Source of the DNA: Methanothrix harundinacea 6Ac | GTDB taxonomy: Archaea; Halobacteriota; Methanosarcinia; Methanotrichales; Methanotrichaceae | Length of the DNA stretch: 64,000 bases | Assembly (NCBI RefSeq): GCF_000235565.1 | Contig: NC_017527.1 | Location: 62,001-126,000, forward strand | Direction: 5' to 3' | Shown: piece after piece, positions 43,984-54,500 of the stretch | Numbering within the stretch: the first letter of the stretch is position 1 | Layout of the letters: each line of letters starts with the position of its first letter | Made by a program: the position numbers and the translations under genes | Notes under the pieces: model-generated | What the model saw: only the letters and a program-made list of their open reading frames with translations | Told to the model about the DNA's origin: nothing | Database searches by the model: none

Positions 43984-46149
43984 TCAGTCCATCTTCAAAA
44001 GCTTCGCATTCACGGCGACGATGACGGTGCTCATGCTCATCAAAACCGCCCCCAACGCTGGGCTCAAGAGGATCCCGTAGCTGTAGAGGACGCCTGCCGC
44101 CAGAGGTATGGCGAAGGCGTTGTACCCCGTGGCCCAGAGGAGGTTTCCGAACATCTTGGAGTAGGTCTTCTTGGAGAGCCTGATGATGGTGACGACGTCC
44201 CGGGGGTCGTTTCGAACCAGGATTATGTCTGCGGTCTCGACGGCGACGTCGGTCCCCGCGCCGATGGCTATCCCCACGTCGGCTTGGGCGAGGGCAGGAG
44301 CATCGTTGACGCCGTCGCCCACCATGGCTACAGTGTACCTCTCCTGGACCTCTCGGATCTTCTCCGCCTTCTGGTGGGGGAGGACCTCGGCGAAGAACTC
44401 GTCTAGGCCCAGATCTCTGCTCACCTCCTCTGCCACGTACCTGTTGTCGCCGGTGAGCATCATGCACTTCAACCCCATCGACTTCAGCCTCTCCACCGCC
44501 TCCTTCGACTCGGGCCTCACCGAGTCGCCTAGGGCGAGGGCGCCCAAGGGCGTCTCATCCTCCAGGAGGAAGACGACGGTCTTCCCCCCTTCTTCTGCGG
44601 CCCTGACCCTCTCATCATCGAGCTCGATCCCCGCCCCCTCCAGGTAGCCGGGGCTCACGACCTTCAGCCTTCTCCCGTCGACGACGCCCAAAACGCCCTT
44701 TCCCGGCATCGACTGAAACTCGTCTGCCGGGGCGGTGGAGATTCCTCGATCCTCGGCGCCCTTCACCACGCCCCGGGCGATGGAATGCTCGGAGCTCGCC
44801 TCCAGGGAGGCGGCGAGCCTCAAAACCTCCATCTCCGCTTCCCCCTCCTTCCCCACCTCGCCGACCCCGACGAGGGGGATGACTTCGGTGACCCCAAACT
44901 CTCCCCGGGTGAGGGTGCCGGTCTTGTCGAAGACGACCGCCTCGATCTCTCTTGCCCTCTCGAAGGACTGCCTCTCCCTGATGAGGAGGCCGGATTTGGC
45001 GGCGAGGGAGGTGGAGACCGCCACCACCAGGGGGATGGCGAGGCCCAGGGCGTGGGGGCAGGTTATCACCATCACTGTTACGCCCCTCTCGATGGCGAAG
45101 ACGACGTCCCTTCCGTAATATATCCACGCGGCGAAGGTGATCGCCCCCACCGAGAGGGCGATCACCGTCAGGAAGAAGGCGGCCCTGTTGGCCAGATCCT
45201 GGGTCTTCGACCTGCTCTCCTGGGCAGAGGTGACCAGGGCGATCACTGTGCTCAGGTAGGTCTCCTTTCCGGTCTTTCCAACCTCCACCACGAGGGACCC
45301 TTCCCCGTTCATCGATCCGCCGATCACCCTCGAGCCCTCCATCTTTCCGACGGGCTTCGACTCGCCGGTGAGGAGGGACTCATTGACGCTGCTTTTACCC
45401 TCCAGGACGGTCCCGTCCACGGGGACCTTCTCTCCGGGCCTGACCATCACCCTGTCTCCCTTCTTCAGGGAGGCGATCTCCACCTCCTCCACCTGGCCGT
45501 CCCTGATCAGGTGGGCCTCGGAGGGCATCACCTTCGCCAGCTCCTCCAGGGCCCGGGAGGCTCCCATCACCGAGCGCATCTCAACCCAGTGGCCGAGGAG
45601 CATGATGTCGACCAGGGTCACCAGCTCCCAGAAGAAGAACTTGCCCGCCAGGCCGAAGACGACCGCTGAGCTGTAGAAGTAGGCGACGGATATGGCCACC
45701 CCGATGAGGGTCATCATCCCCGGCTCCCTCTCGGAGAGCTCCCTCTTCAGGCCCGTCAGGAAGGGCCAGCCGCCGTAGAAGTAGACCAGGGAGGAGAGGG
45801 CGAAGAGGAGGTAAAAGGAGCCCGGAAAGACCAGGTCGAAGCCGAAGAAGGTCTGGATCATGGGGGATAGGGCCAGGACCGGGACTGTGATCAGAAGGGA
45901 GACGAAGAGCCTCCTCTTGAAGTCCTGGAGCATGGCAGCGTGGTGGTCCCCCTTTCCGTGGCCGCCTCTGCCTCCCTTCTCGGGAGTTCCGTGGCCTCCG
46001 CCACCGTGATCACTGTGGCCTTCCTCTTTGTGAGGTTTATGATCTCCGCCTCCATGGGCCAGGTGGCCTTCCTTTGGGCCCCCATGGCCCGATGGCATCT
46101 CCTCTCCGAAGGTGCCGCCCATCTCTTGAGATTCATCTTCGCTCGCCAT
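43984..46149 (-). CDS. copB: Copper/silver P1B-type ATPase (CopB-like)
   Basis: A 721-residue heavy-metal pump. The N-terminal 70 residues are rich in His and Gly ([17 protein letters not shown]) and probably bind metal. The TM metal site is [10 protein letters not shown] (residues 364-366), the CPH signature of the P1B-3 CopB class. The actuator TGES (261-264), the phosphorylation site DKTGT (Asp408) and [13 protein letters not shown] are all present. It should export Cu2+ or Ag+. It ends 9 bp after the racemase pseudogene on the opposite strand. Confidence 0.93.
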   Translation of the reverse strand: MASEDESQEMGGTFGEEMPSGHGGPKEGHLAHGGGDHKPHKEEGHSDHGGGGHGTPEKGGRGGHGKGDHHAAMLQDFKRRLFVSLLITVPVLALSPMIQTFFGFDLVFPGSFYLLFALSSLVYFYGGWPFLTGLKRELSEREPGMMTLIGVAISVAYFYSSAVVFGLAGKFFFWELVTLVDIMLLGHWVEMRSVMGASRALEELAKVMPSEAHLIRDGQVEEVEIASLKKGDRVMVRPGEKVPVDGTVLEGKSSVNESLLTGESKPVGKMEGSRVIGGSMNGEGSLVVEVGKTGKETYLSTVIALVTSAQESRSKTQDLANRAAFFLTVIALSVGAITFAAWIYYGRDVVFAIERGVTVMVITCPHALGLAIPLVVAVSTSLAAKSGLLIRERQSFERAREIEAVVFDKTGTLTRGEFGVTEVIPLVGVGEVGKEGEAEMEVLRLAASLEASSEHSIARGVVKGAEDRGISTAPADEFQSMPGKGVLGVVDGRRLKVVSPGYLEGAGIELDDERVRAAEEGGKTVVFLLEDETPLGALALGDSVRPESKEAVERLKSMGLKCMMLTGDNRYVAEEVSRDLGLDEFFAEVLPHQKAEKIREVQERYTVAMVGDGVNDAPALAQADVGIAIGAGTDVAVETADIILVRNDPRDVVTIIRLSKKTYSKMFGNLLWATGYNAFAIPLAAGVLYSYGILLSPALGAVLMSMSTVIVAVNAKLLKMD

Positions 46150-46910
46150 TACCGATCCCCATATCTAATTGATTATTATGACTGATATATTGATCGCTTA
46201 ATCCCTGGTTTGGGGACGTAAAGCCGGAAAAAAATGTATAATGCAATTCAGATCGAGAAAAGTATTTGTCGGCGAAGAAACGAGCGACCGATGCCACGTC
46301 TTGTGCCACCTCTGTTATGCTCCGGGAATCGGATCTCGTTTCAGATTCGAGGCCCAGGTCGTCGCCTCCACCACGACCAAGATCGCGATCTCCTCCGCCG
46401 AGAGGCTGCGTTGCTCGTGGAGCGAGGCCGCCTATCCGCCGGTCTGCCATCGATCCGGCCGCTGGGCCTTCTTGCGCCGCCCGGTTGCCTCGGCCATCCA
46501 ACCGGTCAGAGCGAGCATATCCTCTGCGGGGCTATCGTCGAAGGAGGCGGGAGATTCTCGCCGTGGACAGAATAGATATATTGGATTATTTAAATAGATT
46601 ACTAAATATAATCTCGGCGGCGGAAGACCGCCTGCCCGGCCGCGCCCCACCCCGGGCGCCCCACCCCGCCGATCCGTGCCCTTCCGCCGGTCAGCCAGGG
46701 ATCGGCCCTCCCATCCTCCTCCTTCAATTAACGATCCCGGAGAACGACCGCCCGGCGCGGAAGCGCCGGGCGGCGCCTTCACCTCGCAGCCTCCTCGACG
46801 ATCTCGATCTCCACCTCCGAGGGGCATTAACGCTCGGAGATAGGGTGGCATCGATCCGCTGATCCGACATCACCTTTTTACGCAATTCTACCTGCTAGGG
46901 ATCGGCTCAT
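46150..46910. other. Intergenic region with decayed restriction-modification tails
   Basis: About 760 bp without an intact gene. On the minus strand, two fragments resemble the C-terminus seen at 48705-48890: LSAEEIAILV near 46381-46410 and VEIEIVEEAAR near 46790-46826. A perfect 11-bp GC-rich hairpin lies at 46748-46773. AT-rich DNA with TTATTTAAATAG at 46587-46598 resembles the region near 48920-48955. The segment looks like debris from an older copy of the neighbouring module. Confidence 0.4.
46748..46773. repeat. Perfect 11-bp inverted repeat with GGAA loop
   Basis: CCGCCCGGCGC (46748-46758) pairs with GCGCCGGGCGG (46763-46773) around GGAA. It lies in the decayed intergenic region and may be a terminator-like hairpin. 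No T-run follows. Confidence 0.55.
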
Positions 46911-48596
46911 TTAGAGCCGCCATAGCTCACTTAATATCTCTATTAAATGTTCTTGCCTTTTTTCAATAACTTCGGGAGTCCACTCTTGTTCTTGCATAAC
47001 CTGTGTGGTTAAAACAAAAGGTGAGATCCCTTTATCTGTGGCGAAGTATTGTCGTTTTTTCTTATCGAAATCATAGTTTCGTGCTTGGCTGTTTTTCTTG
47101 CGAGATAATAATACCAAATTGCCCAGTTTATGAACGAACATTTCTCGATCTTCTTTATCGGGAAAATGTTTAGTCCAATAGCTTCCCTCGCTGGGGTTTT
47201 GCGGCATTACATGCTCAATAGTTATAAATGGATATTCGTAAGATGCTTTACCGTCAGATAGCGCGGCATCTAGTCTAAGAAGGACGTACCGAGGTACATT
47301 CTTGGATAAATAAATATTTCCATTCAATGCATTTAATATCTCACTTCTCTCCTGAGGTGTAAGTTGCAGAGGAGAGCTTGATTTATTAAGATCATCTTCA
47401 GCATCGATAAAAGTCAACAGCTTACCATACCGATCAAGCCGTTGGTTGATATTTGCACGTAGAATCATTAAACTTGCTGCAAGACGTTCTAATTCTGTAA
47501 AGAAATCAAATAACATATTTGGTTTATCTTTATTCTTTGAGAAATATAGAACCGCCGGAGGTATCCAATCAACGTTGTCTATTCGATTCAACCAAGATAA
47601 TAGAGCGTTTACTTCCTCTGCATGTTTATAGCTCTGGTATGATGAGTTTTTGATAACGTCGAAAGCATTGGCATACGGAATCAATACATTATCTATAAAA
47701 CTCTTAGAATCTTTGGTCGGTTTAACAACATACTGGCGAAACTCTTCAAGTATCGTATCTTTTTGTTTAGTTTTTCGATGAATCATTCTGATATGGGCAA
47801 ATAGATCACGAAAAGTGTCTCTTCCCAAAGCTACTTCTAAATCTTCCCATTTATCAGTATATGAATCCTGTTCGCTTAAAGGTATTATAGTACCTATGAC
47901 ATCCGCTTTAATAATATCTGTAATAGAGAGATCTAAACCACGATCATTGAGTATTGAGAAAATACGCCAGGCAGAGTTGAAATCGGGAGTGGACACTCCA
48001 ACAATTATGCAATGATTTATTATGAATTGAGTGAGGCTCAACAACTCTTTCTCAGAATAGTCTTTAAGTTTATCTAGGAAGTAAAGTGCATTTTCCGCTA
48101 TGTTACGCTGACTATCAGAAAGTCTACCTGCACCCAAATTTCTTAATTTCTCTAAACCATTTTCATCTTGAATATACTCCTTGAAGAACTCCGCATCTTT
48201 CTCCTTAAGTGTTAAACGATAACGGTTGGGCGTACCCTTTATCTCGCTTCCTTTTTCATATATAAAAGGAGTTATATCACTTGCATACGTTGGCGTTAAA
48301 TGCCGAAGGGTCGATAGCAGAATTGTAAGGGTAGCCAATCGCTGCTGGCCGTCAACCACTTGAGCATCGGGAGCGTAATCTTTAATCAGAACTATGCTTC
48401 CTAGGAAGTAAGGACTGACGCTACCTCCGTCTTCATTATTATCCTCTCTGAAAGTGATTATATCATCTAATAACTCACCTGCATGTTCAGTCGTCCAAGC
48501 ATAAGGACGTTGATAAAGAGGTATGGTGAATACAAATTCGTCACTGAATATCTTGCTGATAGGATATGATTCACCATGAATAGTTATTTTACTCAT
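46911..48596 (-). CDS. DUF262/DUF1524 protein (GmrSD/SspE-like restriction factor)
   Basis: A 561-residue type IV-like restriction protein. The DUF262 domain has IPLYQRPYAW (25-34) and DGQQR (82-86), the nucleotide-hydrolysing motif of GmrS and SspE. The C-terminal DUF1524 domain has the HNH-like nuclease core TIEHVMPQNP (about 459-468) and KLGNLVLLSRKKNSQARNYDF. Relatives cut modified phage DNA. The ATG at 48596 follows an AGGAG Shine-Dalgarno. The gene is AT-rich compared with its surroundings, consistent with transfer. The upstream 32-codon ORF is 13 bp away. Confidence 0.87.
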   Translation of the reverse strand: MSKITIHGESYPISKIFSDEFVFTIPLYQRPYAWTTEHAGELLDDIITFREDNNEDGGSVSPYFLGSIVLIKDYAPDAQVVDGQQRLATLTILLSTLRHLTPTYASDITPFIYEKGSEIKGTPNRYRLTLKEKDAEFFKEYIQDENGLEKLRNLGAGRLSDSQRNIAENALYFLDKLKDYSEKELLSLTQFIINHCIIVGVSTPDFNSAWRIFSILNDRGLDLSITDIIKADVIGTIIPLSEQDSYTDKWEDLEVALGRDTFRDLFAHIRMIHRKTKQKDTILEEFRQYVVKPTKDSKSFIDNVLIPYANAFDVIKNSSYQSYKHAEEVNALLSWLNRIDNVDWIPPAVLYFSKNKDKPNMLFDFFTELERLAASLMILRANINQRLDRYGKLLTFIDAEDDLNKSSSPLQLTPQERSEILNALNGNIYLSKNVPRYVLLRLDAALSDGKASYEYPFITIEHVMPQNPSEGSYWTKHFPDKEDREMFVHKLGNLVLLSRKKNSQARNYDFDKKKRQYFATDKGISPFVLTTQVMQEQEWTPEVIEKRQEHLIEILSELWRL

Positions 48597-48609
48597 TATT
48601 ATGCTCTCC

Positions 48610-48708
48610 TTAGTTGGCGATTAGTTCATCTATATCTTTAAGCTTTCGATCCTCGTACAAATCTGTCATTTCAAGAAGTATAGAGAGCATCCGAGATTCG
48701 GGGTTCAC
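48610..48708 (-). CDS. 32-codon ORF coupled to the restriction-tail remnant
   Basis: A short frame from a GTG at 48708 that overlaps the TGA at 48707-48705 of the preceding remnant, ending with MTDLYEDRKLKDIDELIAN and a TAA at 48610. Translation could be coupled by the GTGA overlap. It may be a separate micro-protein or, more likely, the tail of the same decayed gene in another frame. It ends 13 bp before the DUF262 start. Confidence 0.35.
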   Translation of the reverse strand: MNPESRMLSILLEMTDLYEDRKLKDIDELIAN

Positions 48709-48890
48709 GCCGTCGTCTCCTTGACGATCTCGATCTCCTCCGCCGTCAGCCCGTAAAGCTCGCGGACGAGGCCATCGATCTGCTCATCGGTTGCCTCGAT
48801 CTGGCGCGAGAGGAGGGTCTTCTCATGGCCGGACCTCGTCTCCGCCAGCCGCCTGCCGGAAGGCAGCATATAATCGGTGAGGATCACCAT
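48705..48890 (-). pseudogene. C-terminal remnant of a restriction-modification protein
   Basis: The last 40 residues, SRQIEATDEQIDGLVRELYGLTAEEIEIVKE (shown in part), are the characteristic tail of Eco57I/type IIG methylase-nucleases. Only about 61 codons from the ATG at 48890 remain. The rest of the protein is missing. The remnant faces leftward and precedes DUF262, so the island may once have held a full R-M plus DUF262 module. Coding status is doubtful. Confidence 0.5.
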
Positions 48891-49014
48891 CGAAGGGTGG
48901 CGGGAGAGACCGTTGAAGGTGTATAGAGCTAATAAAAATATATTTAAAAATATACTCCTCGCGGCGGAAGACCGGACCGCCCAAAGGTCTATCGACGAGA
49001 GAGGGCTAAATTGA

Positions 49015-49097
49015 TGCGGGGAACGGGATTCGAACCCGCGAACTCCTGCGAGACGGGATCTTAAGTCCCGCGCCTTTGGCCACTTGGCAACCCCCGC
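49015..49097 (-). tRNA. tRNA-Leu (anticodon UAA)
   Basis: An 83-base tRNA. The acceptor stem GCGGGGG pairs with TCCCCGC (one G-U). The anticodon stem-loop is GGGA-CTTAAGA-TCCC, giving anticodon TAA. A long variable arm and the T-arm CGGG-TTCGAAT-CCCG follow. The discriminator is A, as expected for leucine. CCA is not encoded. The DUF262 island begins right after its 3' end, a typical integration target, although I found no matching att repeat at the other side. Confidence 0.92.
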
Positions 49098-49230
49098 CCG
49101 AACATCGGTGCAAAACCGCTGAAGAGAGCTCCCTTTCGAGGCGGACCCCACCGATGGGGCGGAGTTTAAGCGCGGAAGATAAATAGTTTCCCGCAAGTGA
49201 AATACCCTCGATAAAGGCCGAGGTGAGGCG

Positions 49231-49665
49231 ATGCCCCGACGCGATGCCCCAGATCTCCCGTCGTCCGCCCGCAAGTCCGGGAAGAAGGGGGAGGGAAAGG
49301 ACGGAGACGAGGACGGTGATCGAGGATATCAGGGCGAGAATGGCGAAGATGAAAATTTTGAAGCCGAAGAGTACGACTTTTTGACCTTCATCAAGGCGGC
49401 CGGCTTCGAGGAGGAGGAGGTCCTCGCGGTGATCGGAGAGCTTGAAGCCTACAGGTCCATCCCCGGCACCACCCTACGAAGGTACGTCCACCGGGTCCAG
49501 GCCTCCGTCGAGACCGACGGCAGGACCGCCTTCCTCAAGGGCGTGATCGTCGGGACGGCGATCAGCGAGCACCTGGTGGTCGATCGCGGCTCCGCCGAGG
49601 GGAGGATCGAGGCGGAGGTGAGGAGGAGGGTCTCAGAGATCCTCGCGGAGCTGGAGAGGGGCTGA
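49231..49665 (+). CDS. Hypothetical acidic protein
   Basis: A 144-residue protein with a low-complexity acidic N-terminal third (GDEDGDRGYQGENGEDENFE) and a helical C-terminal domain with a possible basic surface (TTLRRYVHRVQASV). No family is recognised. The ATG at 49231 is the first in frame. It follows tRNA-Leu by 130 bp and precedes the DUF123 gene by 72 bp, in the same direction. Confidence 0.6.
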   Translation: MPRRDAPDLPSSARKSGKKGEGKDGDEDGDRGYQGENGEDENFEAEEYDFLTFIKAAGFEEEEVLAVIGELEAYRSIPGTTLRRYVHRVQASVETDGRTAFLKGVIVGTAISEHLVVDRGSAEGRIEAEVRRRVSEILAELERG

Positions 49666-49737
49666 GGTCGGCCGTCCCCGCGAGCTTCACCCCCGACGGC
49701 CAAACCTGTTATAGGCCAAGGTACGATCCTCCCCCCC

Positions 49738-50337
49738 ATGGAGAAGGGGATCTACACCCTCGTCCTCCGCCTCCCGGCCGAAAGGCTGGTGGAGGTCGGA
49801 GCCCTCGGGACCGTCCGCTTCGAAGCCGGCTACTACGCCTACACCGGCTCCGCCCGGGGCCCCGGCGGCCTCGCCCGGGTTCGAAGACACCTCTCGGTCC
49901 TGGCGGGGGATAACCCCGCCCGCCGGTGGCACATCGACCACCTCCTCCCCCATACGGCGATGGTGGCGGTGGTGGCGACGAGGACCGAGGAAGACCTGGA
50001 GTGCGCCATCGCCCGGGCCGTCGGCGAGGCCCTTACCCCCGTCGAAAGGTTCGGATGCACCGACTGCCGCTGCTCCAGCCACCTCCACTACTCCCCGGAT
50101 CGGGAGGAGATCCTGGCAGCGGTAACGTCGGCCCACCGTGGAGCTCGATCCTGGTCAGAGGAGGAATCGCCACCTTATGACCGTCGCCGCGAAGACCAGG
50201 AGGCCGAAGCCGGTGAGGGGCAGGGTGTAGCCGAGGAGGGTCTCTTTGAGATCCGAACCCGTCGTATCCTTCAAGAGCCAGAAGTAGGGGTCGCTGAGGC
50301 TGGAGAGGACGAAGGCCCCCGCCGAGATCGAGAATAG
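49738..50337 (+). CDS. DUF123 (GIY-YIG-like) protein with an antisense tail
   Basis: The first 139 residues are a DUF123 domain, a GIY-YIG-like fold sometimes fused to Nth endonuclease III: MEKGIYTLVLRLP, YYAYTGSARGPGGLARVRRH, HIDHLLPH and the Cys-rich GCTDCRCSSHLHY. The frame then runs 183 bp past the end of the convergent permease gene, giving a charged low-complexity tail (YDRRREDQEAEAG and on) that is probably not real protein or arose from loss of a stop. It could be a nuclease of DNA repair; the activity is unproven. Confidence 0.72.
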   Translation: MEKGIYTLVLRLPAERLVEVGALGTVRFEAGYYAYTGSARGPGGLARVRRHLSVLAGDNPARRWHIDHLLPHTAMVAVVATRTEEDLECAIARAVGEALTPVERFGCTDCRCSSHLHYSPDREEILAAVTSAHRGARSWSEEESPPYDRRREDQEAEAGEGQGVAEEGLFEIRTRRILQEPEVGVAEAGEDEGPRRDRE

Positions 50338-51390
50338 GATGGTCAAAGGATCGAGGGGGAGATCCCTCATCATCTCGGAGGCGATCACCACCGTCACCAC
50401 CCTCGAGCCCTGGGCGAGCTGGATCAGGGATGCCGTCAGGAAGGGGAGGAGGAGGAGGGGGAATGCCTCCCCCAGGGCGGCGTAGAGCTCGGGGCCGAGC
50501 CCCCCCTGGGCGATGACGGCGGCGAAGGCCCCCGCCCCGCAGAGGTCGAAGATTATCACCCCCGCCCTCCTGGTGGCAGCCTTGATCATCTCGCCTGCCC
50601 CCTCCCTCGCCAGGCCGGCCGAGAAGAGGGCGCCGGCGAGGAGGGCGACCTCCGGCGACCCCACCAGCCAGGCCCGGGGGGTGAGGAGCCCCGCCCCGAT
50701 GAGGGCCAGGGGGAGGGCGAGGGGCGCCCACGATCTGAGCCGGGGTGGGAGGGGCCCCCCTTCGGGGATGGCGCCCTCATCGCCGGCGGGAAGCCTCCTC
50801 ATGTAGAGGAGCCCCGGGACGAAGAGGAGGAGGGAGAGGGGGAGGCCGAACCTCAGCGCCTCGGCGGGAGCCACCCCCAGGGACCCCGTCAGGGCCACCA
50901 TCACCGGGGACGGGTAGACGAGGTTGAAGCTGAGAACCGAGAACGCCCCCGCGGTGAAGAGGAGACGCCTCTCCGACCCCCCCGCCTCCCGCCCCATCCC
51001 CCTCACCACCGGCTCCAGGACGAGGTAAGAGGTGATGGAGCACATCGTCGGGAGGGCCAGAAGGTACCCCGAGAGCCCCGAGGCTAAAAGCCCCCTCCCC
51101 CGGCCGAGGAGGCCCAGGAGGTCGGCGACGACCCTCTCCACCCCCCGGGACCGGCGGAGCTGCTCCGCGATCACCGCCCCCGAGAATACTATGATTGCGA
51201 GGGCGGAGAAGATCCGGGCCAGCCCCCCGGAGACGGAGCCGATCAGCTCGGGGCCCATCCCCGTCAGGACCCCGTAGGCGAGGGCCGAGACGACGAGGCT
51301 GAGGAAGGGGGAGAGGCCGAACTTCGCCGTCAGGAGGGCCACCAGAATTATCGCCACCAGGAAGGCCATAAGCGGGTCCATAGCCCCCAT
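50155..51390 (-). CDS. GntP-type permease (gluconate/organic-acid family)
   Basis: A 411-residue polytopic membrane protein with about 12 helices. It resembles the GntP/DUF401 type: FGLSPFLSLVVSALAYGVLTGMG, a Gly-rich SGAVIAEQLRRSRGVERVVADLLG, and VFSGA motifs. A methanogen would not normally take up gluconate, so the likely substrate is another carboxylate or the activity has diverged. No neighbouring enzyme genes hint at the substrate. It is convergent with the DUF123 gene. Confidence 0.78.
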   Translation of the reverse strand: MGAMDPLMAFLVAIILVALLTAKFGLSPFLSLVVSALAYGVLTGMGPELIGSVSGGLARIFSALAIIVFSGAVIAEQLRRSRGVERVVADLLGLLGRGRGLLASGLSGYLLALPTMCSITSYLVLEPVVRGMGREAGGSERRLLFTAGAFSVLSFNLVYPSPVMVALTGSLGVAPAEALRFGLPLSLLLFVPGLLYMRRLPAGDEGAIPEGGPLPPRLRSWAPLALPLALIGAGLLTPRAWLVGSPEVALLAGALFSAGLAREGAGEMIKAATRRAGVIIFDLCGAGAFAAVIAQGGLGPELYAALGEAFPLLLLPFLTASLIQLAQGSRVVTVVIASEMMRDLPLDPLTILFSISAGAFVLSSLSDPYFWLLKDTTGSDLKETLLGYTLPLTGFGLLVFAATVIRWRFLL

Positions 51391-51560
51391 ATACCCCGGC
51401 GAGACTATAAAAAGATCCCCGCGGAGCTTTTCGCCTAGTTAAATAATATGAAAAAAGACTTATACTCAGGTAGTGATTCTTAAGTATGGCCGTACCGCCT
51501 AATTGTTCCGAAATTCCTTTATAGAAGGAAAACAATAAAACGTTTGCATAGGGGGAGCTT

Positions 51561-54500
51561 ATGAAGGGTGGCTCTTGGACGGATTCCCCCAAAAGGGATG
51601 GAGCAGCGCATTTGTTCTGGGTAGCTGGTCTCTTATTCCTTGTATTATCCATGCCCTCCGCCTCTGCCTGGTCCTTCCCCTTCTCCCTACCCTTTATATC
51701 CGCCCCCGATGGGGGCTGTCAGATCTCCCTGGACCTGGAAGAGACCGAGGTGGAGTACCTAAGCCCCCTCAACTACACCATCAGGATAAAAAATTCTGGC
51801 CGGGAGCCCCTCTACGGGATATCGATATCCGACAACTTCGGCCAGGTGGGGTTCATCGCCCGCCTCCCGGAGGGGGCGGCCCTCGACCTCGCCAGAACCA
51901 CCCCGGCTTTGACCACCAGCGCCGAGATCCGGGTCGTCGCCTCCTCTGACGGCGAGGAGCTGGGGAGGGCCGCGGCCCCCGTTGAGGTCGCCCCGCCCCC
52001 GGGGGAGGCCGCCGCCGGAGAGGCGCGGTCTCGACGGACGGCGAAGGACGACGGGGTGACCCTCAGGACGATGTCCTCCTCGCCGGCGATGGAGCTGGTC
52101 GTCGGCGCCTACCCCCCCTCCGTCCGGCCGGGGGAGAGGGCGACGGTGAGGATGACCGTCACCAACCGCGGCCCACACCCCCTGAGGGGCGTCGAGATCT
52201 CGGGGCCGGGCTGGACCGTCGAGGTGGGAGACCTCAACCCCGGTGAGTCGAAGGCCTTCACCCGGGAGGTGGCCGTCGCCGAGGAGGCGTCGATGGAGAT
52301 CGTCGCCACCGGGACGAACGACGGAGGTGAGGCCGCCTCCGCCCGCCAGAGCCTCAAAGTATCCACCGTCAGCCCCGCGCTCACCGTCACCGTCGTCCCC
52401 ATCCCGGACTCCTCCGGCGGGGCGGGGAGGACCGAGTACCGATTGAAGAACGGGGGCGAAGAGCTCCTGACCCGGATCACCCTGAAGGACGCCAGGGGCG
52501 CCACCCTGGGAATCCTCCCCAGGCTGGCCCCGGGGGAGACGAAGAACCTGACCCAGCCGGGGAGCAGGTCCGGCGAGGGGCCAGTCCCCATCGAGGTGTC
52601 GGCCGTCTCCCCGGAGGGGAAGACGGTCATCGGAGAGGTGCACGTCCAGTCCGCCGCCGTCCCGACGCCGACGGCAGCCGCGGGCTCCTCGAGGAGCGGC
52701 TCGAAGCCGACCGGGAGGATGGAGTTTGGCACCCTGCCGGAACTCGGGACGGGCTTAGATCCGACGGGCGATCTCTCCGTCTTCGGCGGCCCGGCGGGGG
52801 GGGCCCCCAGCATCGGCTCAGGGTTTGGAGACTTCAACATCAACTTCGGGATCTTCGACGGCTCCGTCCCTGCCCCCGCCGACGGAGGAGCCCGGCTCGA
52901 TCCCCGGGGGAAGGAGGAGGCGGTGGCGGCGGATGAAAAGGGCGCCGAAGCCGCCCCCGATATCGCGGTGACCCTCCAGGCGAACAAGACCCTCGTCCAC
53001 CGAGGCGAGAGGATCGCCTTCAGGTGTGCCGCCGTCAACCGGGGGCAGGTCCCCCTCACCGACGTGGAGCTCCGATGCGGCGGCGAGGTCGCCTCCGCCG
53101 AGCTCCTCGCCCCGGGAGACGGCCTCCCCCTGGAGGGATCGATGATCGCTGAGGGGCCCCTCAACCTGACGGCCGCCGCCGCCGCCATCGCCCCCGATGG
53201 ATCGAGGGCCTCCGGGGAGGCTACGCTGGCGATAGGGGCCGTATCTCCGGCCCTCCGCGTCGAGGTGAGCCAGGAACCCGGGAGGATATCCCGGGGGGAG
53301 AGGGTCTCCATCGCCGTCCGGCTCGAGAACGGCGGGGACGACCTCCTTACGGAGATCTCCGCCTATGACGACCTCGGGGAGATCGGACGGGTCCCGACCC
53401 TCAGGCCGGGGGAGGTCGTCACCCTCATGAGGAACTCGACGGTCGAGGAGGGGCTCGAGGACGAGGTGAGGGTCGTGGCCATCGACTCTACGGGGAGGGA
53501 GGTGCGGTGGTCGCAGGTCCTGAGCCTGAAGCTCTCCGAGCCCGGCCTCAGCCTCGAGGTCGAGCCGAAAGACGCCGCCGCATACCCCGGCGAGGCGGTG
53601 GAGGTGGTCTGGACGATCAGGAACACCGGGGAGGTCGACCTGGTGGACGTGACGATGGTGATCGATGGCAATAGCAGCTTCCGGCTTCCTGCCATCGCCG
53701 CCGGGGGGTCCACCCAGGTATCCTCATCCCACCAGCCCGCCGGGAGCCGGGGGGTCCTGGCCCGGGCTGAGGGAAGGACCGCCGGCGGCGAGACGATCTC
53801 CTCCGAGGCGGCTTTCCAGATCAGGGTGGTATCGCCGGGGTTGAGCCTCAACGTCAAGCCCTCCGAGGTGGAGGCATCTCAGAAGAAGCCCTTCAACCTG
53901 ACGTTCCTGGTGACCAACACCGGCGACGACCCCCTCCGGGACGTGACGATCTCCGAGAGGAGCCTGGGGACCCTGGAGAGGATCGGACGGCTGGAGCCCG
54001 GGGACTTCAGGGTGGCTTCTCACGACTTCTTCACCGATACCAACACCACCTTCAGGCTGGAGGCGACGGGGATCGACTCCCGGGGGAACGGCGTCAATGA
54101 CAGTCGAGAGGTGGCGGTGAAGCTCGTCAGCGCCAATATCGAGCTATCCATCCGGCCGGAGCCGGCGGAGGCCGCCCCGGGGGGCTCCGTCCACGTCACC
54201 TTCTCCGTCGAGAACCGGGGCGAGGTCCCCATCTTCAGCACCTTCATCATGGGGAGGAACCTGGGGCACCTGGGGACCATCGACTACATCTCCCCGGGGT
54301 CGTTGCGGAGCCTGGAGAGGGATCTCGAGGTCTCCGGGGAGATGGAGGAGGAGATCACCGCCGAGGGGTTCACCCGGGACGGCTCCTCGGTGAGGGACAG
54401 CGAGCTCCTCTCGGTGGGTCTGAAGGTGGAGACCCCGATCAAAGAGGCCACCCCCGAGGCCTCCGGCCCGGGGCCCGGGAGGGGGACGACGGCCAGGATC

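Noticed and set aside
49015-49097. tRNA-Leu as an att site with a matching repeat at the far end of the 46.2-49.0 kb island
   Set aside because: I found no second copy of the tRNA 3' end near 46.2 kb and no integrase gene.
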